Assembly (NCBI GenBank): GCA_020736575.1
Contig: JAGPYM010000001.1
Location: 1,860,001 to 1,924,000, forward strand
From: Thelonectria olida
Taxonomy: Eukaryota > Ascomycota > Sordariomycetes > Hypocreales > Nectriaceae
Direction of reading: 5' to 3'
Length of the DNA: 64,000 bases
A program made the position numbers and the translations under genes. Below are positions 46,362 to 56,255 of the stretch, in pieces (the first letter of the stretch is position 1; each line of letters opens with the position of its first letter). The notes beneath the pieces are model-generated. The model worked only from the letters and a program-made list of their open reading frames with translations. It was not told where the DNA came from and did no database searches.

Positions 46362-48940
46362 TTACTTGCGCTTGGCCTCGTGGACGGCGTCGATGATCTT
46401 AGCAACAACGCTAGGATCCGACAGCTATATATCATATTAGTCCGCGTCTGGTGAGAAGGCGAGAGATAGTCAAAACATACCGTGGTGATATCACCAAGCT
46501 GATCCTCCTCACCCGCCAGAATCTTCCTCAATACTCGTCGCATGATCTTACCACTTCGAGTCTTGGGCATGTCTGGCACAATGTACACCGCCTTGGGAGC
46601 AGCGAAAGGACCAATGCTCTTGCGCACTTGCACGATAAGCTCCTTGCGCAGAGCATCGCTTGACTCAACCGACTCCTTGAGATCAACAAAGGCGTTGACG
46701 GCCTGGCCAGTGAGCTCATCAGCAACACCAACCACGGCAGCATCGGCGACAGCGTGATGCTCGATAAGAGCAGCCTCGATCTCAGCAGTGGAGAGACGGT
46801 GACCGCTGACGTTGACGACATCGTCGACACGTCCTCTGATCCAGTAGAAGCCCTCGTGGTCACGAGCGGCACCATCTCCGGTGAAGTAGTAGCCCTTGTA
46901 GACGTTCAAGTACGTCTCCATGTATCGCTTGTGGGCACCCCAGACGGTACGGGCCATGCTAGGCCAAGGCTGCTTGAAGGCCAAAACACCCTCCACATCG
47001 TTTCCGTGAATCTCCTCTCCGGAGACGGGGTCGATGATGGCGGGCTCGATACCGAAGAAAGGAAGCGAGGCACTGCCAGGCTTGGTGGGAGTCACACCAG
47101 CCAACGGGCAGATGGTGTGAGAGCCGGACTCGGTCTGCCAGTAAGTCTATTGAAAGTTAGCCTCAGCGGTTCTCGTTCAGTTGGGTTTGGGAGCTGCTTA
47201 CGTCCACAACGTGGCACTCCTCCTTGCCGATGACCTCAAAGTACCACTTCCAGATCTCGGCAGCAATAGGTTCACCGACAGAGCCAAGCACTCGGAGGTG
47301 CTTCATCTCACCACGGACATGCTCGTCACCGGCACGCTTCAGCAGACGCAGAGCAGTGGGGGCAACGTAGAACTGGGTGACCTTGTGCTTCTCAATGATG
47401 TCCCAGTATCGGGAGAAGTTGGGGTAAGCGGGAGTACCCTCGAAGACGACGGTGGTGACACCGAGCATAAGAGGGGCGTAGACGACGTAGGTATGACCGG
47501 TAATCCAACCAACATCACCACCACAGAAGTATCGGTCACCTTGGTGGATGTCGAAGACGTACTTGCCAGTCATGGCAGCGCCGAGCAAGTAACCGGCGGT
47601 GGTGTGCAAAACACCCTTGGGCTTGCCGGTAGAACCGGAGGTGTAGAGCAGGAAGAGAGGGTCCTCGGAGGACATGGGCTCAGGAGGGAAGTAGGCGGGC
47701 CATTTCTCGACCTCCTCGTGCCACCACCAATCACGGCCCTCAGTCCAGGGAATTTCGGAGCCAGTTCGCTTGTATACCAGGACATGGGAAACATCAGGGC
47801 ACTGCTTCAAAGCATCGTCGACGATCTTCTTGGTGCCAATGAGCTTGCCACCTCGCTTGCCCTCGTCAGTGGTAATGACGACCTTGCAGTTGGCATCGAC
47901 GACACGGTCGCGAAGAGAGTCGGCAGAGAAACCAGCGAAGATGACGGAGTGGACGGCACCAATACGGACACAGGCCATGAGAGCGATGATGGCCTCGGGA
48001 ATCATGGGCAGGTAGATGGCGACGGTGTCACCCTTGCGGACACCCATTTGCTTCAGGACCCAAGCAGTTCTGGAGACCTCGCGCAGAAGCTCGCCGTAGG
48101 TGACATTTCGACCATCAGCTGGGTCGTCGGCCTCGTAGATGATGGCAACGCGGTCGGGATCGGCATGGGCGTGGCGGTCAACACAGTTGTAGGAGGCGTT
48201 CAAACGACCCTCATTGAACCATGAGACATCGCCATTGGCGAGGCTGCCGCTGCGAGTGGTCTGGAAGTCGCGATCCCAGGAGATGAGCTCTCGTGCACGC
48301 TCGGCCCAGAACTTGTCGGGCTGTGTGATGGATTCATTGTAGAGTCGCTTGTACTCATCGAGGTCTGTCATGGAAGGTGGGTCAGCTCATCATGTTGAGG
48401 CTCAGGAATACCGGGTCTACTCACCAGCCAGGTGGGGCTTGCTGGGATGCTCTGTCGGGTAGCGAGGTTAGCATCTGGGACCTCAACAAAGGGTACACTT
48501 ATGACAAAGCCACACGGAGAATGTAGGATTTTCCAAGGCAATTTTAATTGAAGGAAGGGAGTAATAGGGGGTGGCATACTGGCAAGCATCTTCTCAGGGG
48601 GGTCTAGAATTCGTTAGTTTTCCAGTCCAATTGATATCAAATTTGTGGCTGCTGGATACATACGGTAGGTGTCAACGAGGTGGGCCTCAGCGACCACAGG
48701 GGCCTTGGGCTCCTCCTTCGCAGCAGCAACGGGGGCCGGAGCCTCAACGGCAGCGAGAGTCTCAACAGGAGCGGACACGGGCACGGCAGGGACCTCAGCA
48801 GGGGCCTCGGCAGGGATTTCCACAGGGGCTGCCACAGTCTCGGTGGTAACTGCAGACTTGACGGCAATTGGCTCAGGGATCGCAGGCGCGGGAGCAGCCT
48901 GGACAGCCACAGGGGCTTGGACCTGCTCAACTTCGGCCAT
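46362..48940 (-). CDS. acs1: Acetyl-CoA synthetase with a long Ala/Pro-rich N-terminal extension
   Basis: Six minus-strand exons: 48940-48664, 48603-48580, 48451-48425, 48364-47202, 47146-46481, 46424-46362 (739 aa; all phases agree). Activates acetate with ATP and CoA through acetyl-adenylate; the cytosolic or nuclear acetyl-CoA source on acetate or ethanol (FacA/Acs1). Motifs: P-loop-like [27 protein letters not shown], the aromatic [10 protein letters not shown] split by an intron, [20 protein letters not shown], and the C-terminal lysine motif [11 protein letters not shown] whose Lys is regulated by acetylation in the family. The conserved N-terminus ([20 protein letters not shown]) is spread over three exons, two of them only 24 and 27 nt. 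About 80 residues of Ala/Pro/Val/Glu precede it, unlike typical homologues (about 670 aa). Confidence 0.93.
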
Positions 48941-51900
48941 TGTTCGTTCGTTGGGGGGAGTCGAAAGTGATTTTTTTTTTTTTTCCGTTGAGTTGCGACA
49001 GCGGATGCGATACGGATATGCGACGTCGATGCGGGGTAGCGTGACCGTGGAGCTTGTAAGGGCAGCGCTCTCACAGCTTTCGGTTGTGCTTCGTCGGGAG
49101 GGGCCGCGGGTGGTTTGCGCCGTTCGTTATGATGCTCGCACAAAGACGAAAAGGGTGTCGAAAAGTTGATAGGAAGATGGAGGGAGAGGCCGAGAGGGAG
49201 TGGGAGCGATGGCTTATAAGGAGAAATGAGATTGGGACAATGGAGAGGACTTTGATGAGAGCCGGTCTGCGGGGGACCCGCGATTCTTTATGGCAAAATT
49301 GGGTACATCACCATTGGCAGGTACGTCCGGTAAAGATGACTGTGAGTAGTGGGCGGTACCTGCACTTGCTGCACCATCCGGTGACCGGCCCCCGGCGAAC
49401 CGGGGGGGTATTCCCAGCGCTGGCGGCTCGGGGACCGTCGTGCTCCTTTCCCCCGAAGCCAGCTCCCGAGCTAAACTTGCCCGGCCTTCGTCATTCTGCC
49501 ATTCTGCCCGTCACCTCTTGTCAGACGTTCGGATCTCCAGGCAGCCAGTGCGGCCACACCCCTCCATACGCCGTGAGCCGCCTCCGAAGACAACTCCCAG
49601 GACCGTGGACGGTCCGCAAGGCTGCTCGAGTTGCCATCTGTAGCCATTGGTACATACTCCGTAGTCCAGTATTGCCGGCAGTCCATATCTCCATGCCTAT
49701 TTCTTCACACCCCTACGCCCGAACAACCGCAATGGACGGATGGCACACTGCTTCCCGTGTCTATTTGCTCTAGGCGCCGCACAGGTCCCAAGCTCCTTCA
49801 TACTCAGATTTGACGGTGACATTTCTAGCTGGCCGTGATTCCCATTCCGGTTTGATGTCGTCTCTCGATACCATGTCCATGACTATGGAAGCCACCCCCT
49901 TCGGCTGATGACCAGCTGCCGTCATCTTGTCCTTGAGGCCCCCCGACTATTCGTAGGGAGGAGATTGTCTGAGCTCTGATTTGCCTGTCTCACGCCCCCA
50001 TGTTGGCTTAAGCCTTTGCATTCCCCGTGCTTCGTGTACGTGTGTCCAACCAACAGGTTCCAGGATAATGGCAGGATTTCTGCTGTGTTCCTTCGGTGTG
50101 TGGATCCGAGCTCAGAGCCGCCGGTCCATTCCACGGTCAAGGCCACCCACAACATGGCGATTTGGGATGCTGACGGAGCCGCGTTCTATTACTGGGTTCG
50201 TCCCGTCCCCGGAGCCAACGTTGAGGTAACTGTCTTCTTGGCAGACCGAGGTTCTCACACCCCGAGCTTGCATAGGCGAATCCTCTCCGGTGAGGCGGGT
50301 TGGCCTGGATGGTTTCGCGAAAACACGGCTGCCATCCAGCCTTGCGTCTCAGCCATAATCTTATCTCCGTAGCTACGGAGGCGTGACACCTCCAAGAAAT
50401 GTCATCGTCCCTATTTCCTTCCCGTGGTGTAACCGGCTACTGTTTTTCTCGGCAAGCCTACGGAGGCTTGTTGATGCAATGATATGGGGGCTTGCATGCG
50501 GTACTTTTTTATTAGACACGGGTTCGTCCCTGAACTCCAGTCACCCCCAGTTTCCAGCTCCAGTCTCTTCGGTCCCGGCCTTGCCATGCTGAAGATACCC
50601 TTGTCTTTTTGCAAAGAAAAAAAATTTCCCTGCAGATTTTCTTTTGCCACGGATATAGGCAGATAATCAACCCCTTATTGGCAATTGTTATTACAAAACA
50701 AATGGCCAGAGGTCGAAGAGATGACTGGTCAGCCACCATAATAGCCAGGTACGAAGAAACAAGAACAGTTCTCAGTCTGAGGTGGCTGCTAAGTTGGAGA
50801 TGTTTAGCTCTGAGTTGACAGACTTTCCTATCTTGGGCATGGGCAAGTTAGGTGATTGATAGTGGTAAAATGGTGGAGATGGCCAGCCAGCTGGACCGGA
50901 TGCGGACGTAGCGATTGTCCCTCCTGGCCTCATCTTCCTCGTCCTCAATTGATGCAGGCCGCCGACAGCGGTCGTCTCTTTCTGTGAGAGGCTTGTTTGA
51001 GGTTGCTCAGTAGCTTATCCCAAAGCGCGCTTTTGGTAACCGGTATCTACTAGGTTTGTCGTGGGGGACGTGGGTGAAGAGGAGCCATGATGAGCTGCGA
51101 AACCGGGGGCTTCAAAAAATTCGCAAATGATGGGGGAGACTTGCACAACCGCGAATGATTGCATATGCTTGCTGCATGGTGCGATGACCAGCTTGGACAA
51201 TTCGTGGGCGAGGTCCCCTATGACTGCAGATAGCAAGGTCCAAGGCACAAGCATGTCACTGGCTGGCTCGAAGGCTTCAACTGCCCATGCCATGATAGCA
51301 GTCGCTGGCTGCCCCTCATCGCCCTACCCCCGCATTCAAATCTTCGGGGTCAAGCCATGACGACTCTGATTCGTTCGCGCCGACGGGTCCCCCATGACGC
51401 TGCGTTGCTCATGGCTTCCCAGGCCGTGCCCCCAGGGGCCCTTGATCCTTGTCCACTGCCTCTCAAGGCTTGTGGCGTAGGGACCGTGCCGTCCTCCCAC
51501 ACACCTTCTCTCAACAAAGTCGTCCAGACAGCAAGCAATTCTCCCCCCGAATTTATTCAGGGGATAGAGTCAGACATTTGCTCCTTCAACGGTACTTGTG
51601 TCTAGCGGACGCCCAAGTATCTCTATGTACCTCAGCTTTGGGATGTTGAATCCTCTCCCACCGCTACATTTCCCATGTGCCGAAGATCAAATGCCAGCCC
51701 ATCTCAACACTCGAATCTCGATCACAAACAGACATTCACAATTCTTAGCCAAGATCACCGTGCACTGCACACACCACTGACGTCGTTTAGCATTTCAGTT
51801 CTTCATGTTTCATTCTCCCAACGCCGAGATATGAGCGAATCTTCTCTATGTTGTCACTTTTTCTTGTTGACGTCTCGTGGTGATCAATTTCGACGCTAGC

Positions 51901-53441
51901 CCGGCCTGGACTTTCGCCCACAACAGATGGAAGAAGGCTAATCCCGAAATGGAACTTCTACCACACGCCCCCCTGGCTTCAAACCCTGCCTCCCCTAAGC
52001 CAAGCCCTTCCTTCACCTTCATCCCCAACTCGTGTGTGCCTGCACCTGAGGTGTGGGCGAGTGAGCGTCTCCCCTCCATTCGACCCTCCCCGACCCTCCA
52101 TCGGCATCCTTGCTCCCAAGGGCCGGGTCTGCCCCAACGGCCCGGACGAAAGCTCAGCTTTTCGAACCGAAGCCACGCGAGCTGCGGCCACGCATGCACG
52201 CGCCACGATTCTCCCAGAGATCCGACGAAGCCTTGCCTACCTCGAACGGGGCCCTATCGATGCCGTAGCGTGTGAAGGTGAGGTTCGACTATCGCAAGTG
52301 CCGCCTGGCCGTCCTCTCGGGACTCGACCGAGACCCTATCTACCAGTGATGCAATCGAACTGAACGACGCGAACACGAACCCGGGGGTGTCCAATCCCAT
52401 TGTGTCTATTGCATGAACCTTTCACCGTGCCTACATAGTGAATCCCCAGGTCAAGATGCTTCCCATCCAGCCGATGATCCAACTTCCGCGGCTATTCCTC
52501 ACCACCATTATTCATACTGCGTCACCTTGCGTCCATGCCCATAACATACCTTTGCCCCTCCCCCTCACTCTATTCCCACCCTCGCCCCTCCCATGCCAGC
52601 TTCAACACCAATACCGACGGGGTCAAGGTAACGTGCTCTATGACTCTCTGAGGGGCAGTATTTTCGCAAGCACATAGGGGCCTCAACAACGGCCAATTCC
52701 CGTGATTGAATAGACTTTGCGGCAATCTCTCGGGAAGTTAGTTAGTTTCTTGCCTCATTATAGATTTGTTTTATTCTTTGAGGAGTTGTGGTGGCTCTGG
52801 TAAGAACATATCCCCGGCTACAACTAGGTTAGTTCCCGTCTCTCCGGTGCTCAGGCTCGGGCTTCAAAACAAGACCCGTTCGCCTGCCAGCAACTCTCAG
52901 TTCTCAGCTCATCAGTCTGGTCATAGAGCTCGAAAACTATTCGTGCAAAGTTCTGCCTTGTCAATCACTGTGTTGAATGTTCGCAACCAACCCAGTTGCT
53001 ATTACCCGGGTATCCTACGGACAGAGACGATAGAATCCTTCCGTCCATGCGACTGACTTGGGCAGAGTCGAGTCCATCCTCCGAGACTTTCCTCAGCTAT
53101 CCCAGCGAGAAGGGCTCCATTTCCCCATTCCCCCATTCCCCACTAGACAGTTACCCCTCTGAACCCCCAAGGCCTCCGGGATCGTCCATGAATAGGTACG
53201 ATTATAGCATCGTGGCTTGGCAGTGCTCCTCATAGGAAACCCGAGATTTGTCCTTCTTCTCCAATATCAGACCACTTGTTGGGCAAAATTTTCAACAACA
53301 TTGCAAAGCCGAGGAAAGAGCAATTGAAGGTTGTACATTGAAGGTTGCAACCTGGACATTGCCACCACGGTTGTAACCGTCAGATCCATCAAGACTGTTA
53401 CTTAGAGCTTACCCCAACGCCGACCACACGACCAGCAATTC
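48941..53441. other. 4.5 kb gene-free interval: acs1 promoter side to rfc5 3' side
   Basis: No supported gene. Next to acs1 there is a T tract (about 48971-48985) and, at 49031-49036, GCGGGG, which fits the CreA consensus SYGGRG; a second GCGGGG lies near 49269. CreA control of acetate genes is known, but such short sites also occur by chance. Longer open frames (49084-49773, 51846-52275) lack domain content and run on both strands at once, as expected of GC-rich non-coding DNA. Confidence 0.5.
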
Positions 53442-54616
53442 TTACATGTCCATGCTCATTAAATACATCTCCAAGACTCTCATGAACTTGGCCACAAAAG
53501 CCTCTAGGTGGAAGATGACCTTGGTGCCCGTCTTGATCCGGTGCTCGTAAAACGCTGCCCATTGGATAACCTCGCCCTTCAGGCCATCGTCAATCTCATT
53601 AAGCAACTTGAAAGTCAATGTTTTGAGAATGGTTGTTGGAGGGATGCAGTGTGTCAACAGGTCGTACAGCTTCGACCGCACCTGCAGGATCCTGGCTGGC
53701 GTGTGCTCCTCTATGATTTCCTTGGCAATTACCCCGATGAGGGCTTCCCAATCTGCTGGGGGAATGGGCGTGCTATCTGTCACTTTCTCACTATAATCTC
53801 GTGTCAGTACGCCGTGAGATCCTCGGTCCATCCATCCGAGTAACACTTACTTCTGTGCATGCACCGCCTCGTACATGAGCAACGCTCGCCGCAAGTTGCG
53901 CCCGCTCTCTTCCGCAATTCTCTGATGTAGACTCTTCACCACAGGCCAACCTTCCTTCTTGGCTGAAGAAGCCAGGACGTCACAGATTTCCGCATGGGTC
54001 GGCGCCGCCACCCGGACCAACAATGTTCTTGACCGGATCGGCGCAATGATATTGGCCGTCGAGTTTGCCAAGAGAATCAGTCGTAGATTTGGTGAGTACT
54101 TCTCCATCGTTCGTCGCAACGCAGCTTGAGCATCTCGTGTGAGGTGGTCAGCCTCGTTGATGACTACGACTTTGAACTTTTGCTTAGCAGATTGGTCGAC
54201 TTGTTGCGTTTGGGCGACTTCTTTGAGCAAGTCCTGGACCACGACTCTGTCATAGTTGCCAACGTCCGAAGGTGTGATTTCGAGGTGATAGATAGAGGCG
54301 ACGATGTTGAATTCGAGTTTTCGGTTGCTTGTGGTCTGGAAGACTCGAGCGTCGATCTTGATCTTTTCCACACCGGGACCATAGAGTTCCTTGAGAGTTG
54401 CCACGATTCGTGTCTTCTTTCCGGCGCCTGAGGGTCCGTAGACGAGAAGATGGGGGAAGTCGCCACTTTGTGCCTGCGTTTAACAGTCAGCCAAGCCCTG
54501 GGGAGAAGATACATTATCATAATTCGTACGAGAGATCGGAGACGATCTGACAGCTCCTGATGATATGTCAGGGCTTCTAGCGATCGCGGCCGGTGCTTGT
54601 CGACAATGAGAGCCAT
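53442..54616 (-). CDS. rfc5: Replication factor C subunit 5 (yeast Rfc5, human RFC3)
   Basis: Minus-strand exons: 54616-54530, 54473-53851, 53790-53442 (352 aa; phases agree). A small subunit of the clamp loader that opens PCNA and loads it at primer ends. It starts MALIVDKHRPRSLEALTYHQ, close to the RFC3/Rfc5 text VDKYRP. Walker A GPSGAGKKT (about residue 42-50) is split from the start by intron 1. As in this subunit family, the Walker B region reads VVVINEADHLTRDAQAALRR (NEAD in place of DEAD) and the SRC-like motif appears as RSRT. The C-terminal collar is helical. The length is that of the family. The ACGCGT box just upstream fits an S-phase gene. Confidence 0.95.
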
Positions 54617-55056
54617 GATGTGAGTTGTGGTGGTTTATGGAAATATCCGTCCAATGTGGCAGCTTTTTAGAAGGTGCAAGACGCGTCGTCGCGTTAAGTG
54701 GATGATGGTCAGGGAGTTGCGCGGTGGCCCGTGCTCTCTGCTCGGCCACCTAGCAACCGCATGTGCATCGAGGCAGCAGCCGCAAGGATGGAACAGGAAT
54801 TAGTCAATGTCAGAGCTGTTGATATTAACCGGCGATTTCCTATTATAACGCATATGAGCCATCGTGAATTCATAGTAACTCGAAACAGGCGCCAATCGCC
54901 AACAGATGCATGCTTCGTTTCACAACTAGCTGTCTTGCTCCATTCAATTGTTACTTTCATGGTAGTCTTTGGAGGTGTTATTCGTACAGGTTTACAACAT
55001 ACTTTACACCATTTGATGTACATGGCTTTGACAACTCTACTTTGTAGATCCGCTCT
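54617..55056. other. rfc5 promoter and mrpl16 3' end
   Basis: 440 bp between two genes on the same (minus) strand, holding the rfc5 promoter with the ACGCGT box and, in its distal part, AT-rich sequence around 54830-54880. Confidence 0.5.
54681..54686. promoter_or_regulatory. ACGCGT (MCB-like) box upstream of rfc5
   Basis: A perfect MluI cell-cycle box 65-70 bases upstream of the rfc5 ATG, followed directly by a second CGCGT (gtcgcgtt). In yeasts MBF binds this motif in S-phase promoters. Position and gene function support it; a hexamer alone is weak evidence. Confidence 0.45.
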
Positions 55057-55915
55057 TTAAGACTGAGTAGTCGTAGTCGTAGTGTTTCCAGACTGAGGCT
55101 CCTGGGTAGCAACAATCTCCTCTACCACCTTTGGAATAATCTCTCGTCGCGGTCTCTTCAGTTCCTCCAGAGTGACACCTTCCAATTTCGTGATTCCAAC
55201 CATGGGGGCATCACCTCTTTTCACAAACTCCCACTGGCCTGTATTGTTTTAGCCACGAAATGTACAACAAAAAAGAGAAAAGAGCCTACCTGGTAGCTTG
55301 TTTCCGGCCAGTCGGAAAGCATCCCTCACCACCTGCTCGTGGACTCGTCCTCGAAGCTCAAACAGAATTTGGCTCACGGCCATTCTAGTTGCCCAGTGAT
55401 CGAACGCACCCTTGCCCTTACCCATACGCATCTGTCAAGCAATGAGCCTCAAGTTCCTCATAAATCAGAGCATTCATTCTCACATCGTTACCGCTGACGT
55501 AGACACCAACGTTGCAGCACTTTCGCTTGTACAATCGGTATTTTTGACCACGGAGTCGTGTTTTGATAGTGTCCTCTGCCATCTTCAATTGCTTGGCACT
55601 AATTCTTCGGTGGTGGTCGGTCATTCGCAAACCGAAATCGCCCCAGATCACTGTCGTTCCCTTTGTCGAACCTCCTGTCGCTACGCGCGGACGACCCTTG
55701 GCCATCTTCTTCTTTCGGTTCAGGTTGGGCTCGAGCCAATTGCCCAGCATCGAAGTTGTCGTCGAGAAGGCGCGGACATTCTGGAGTCGTCGAGTCGTAT
55801 CGAGAGTCTTCGCTTGTCGCTGGACTGGGGCTCTGAATTGTCGCAAGGATGAGGAAACCCCTATCCTCAAGCCCTGGAAGGCATTGAGTAATGCCGATGT
55901 GTTGGCGGGCTTCAT
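55057..55915 (-). CDS. mrpl16: Mitochondrial large-subunit ribosomal protein uL16m
   Basis: Minus-strand exons: 55915-55484, 55431-55290, 55238-55057 (251 aa; phases agree). It belongs to the mitochondrial 54S subunit near the A site. The N-terminus ([20 protein letters not shown], many Arg and Ser, no acids) is an import presequence. The L16 core is clear: [20 protein letters not shown], then [34 protein letters not shown], and after intron 1 [20 protein letters not shown], the diagnostic L16 signature. The tail ([10 protein letters not shown]) is low-complexity. An upstream in-frame Met exists at 56029, but the presequence argues for 55915. Confidence 0.93.
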
Positions 55916-56255
55916 TGTGGCGGCGAGTCGTTGATCAGAACCGCCTGGTACCTCGGACGTCGGAGCTCCAAAAATCTTCCAATGTTCAATGTGGATTGGA
56001 TTTGGTGGCCTGAAAACCCAGGCCCACAATTCCGGATCAATTTAGCAGTCACGGACCTCGCGTCAGCTTCGCGTCTGACAGGAAGGTGCCAGCGTGCACG
56101 TCACTAAGGTAGAAGTCGTGAATTCTAGGCTGCTCCTCCATTGTCTGAGAACTTCACGCAACCACACCTCGTGCAGGCAACAATCCGCAATGCCCTTATA
56201 AGGGCCCAGTTGTCTATACTTCAACGAGGTTTTGTAAGAACGAAATCACATCAAA
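55916..56255. promoter_or_regulatory. Divergent promoter mrpl16 / rfc1 with two CGCGT half-sites
   Basis: 340 bp between divergent starts. At 56059-56063 and 56070-56074 there are two CGCGT cores in the same orientation, 11 bases apart (ctCGCGTcagcttCGCGTct), each one base short of the full ACGCGT box. They may serve the S-phase expression of rfc1. Confidence 0.4.

Noticed and set aside
47181..48224. Plus-strand open frame of 347 codons
   Set aside because: Antisense to the large acetyl-CoA synthetase exon; no domain content of its own.
49084..49773. Plus-strand open frame of 229 codons upstream of acetyl-CoA synthetase
   Set aside because: No recognisable domain, biased composition, and overlapping open frames on the other strand; likely chance.
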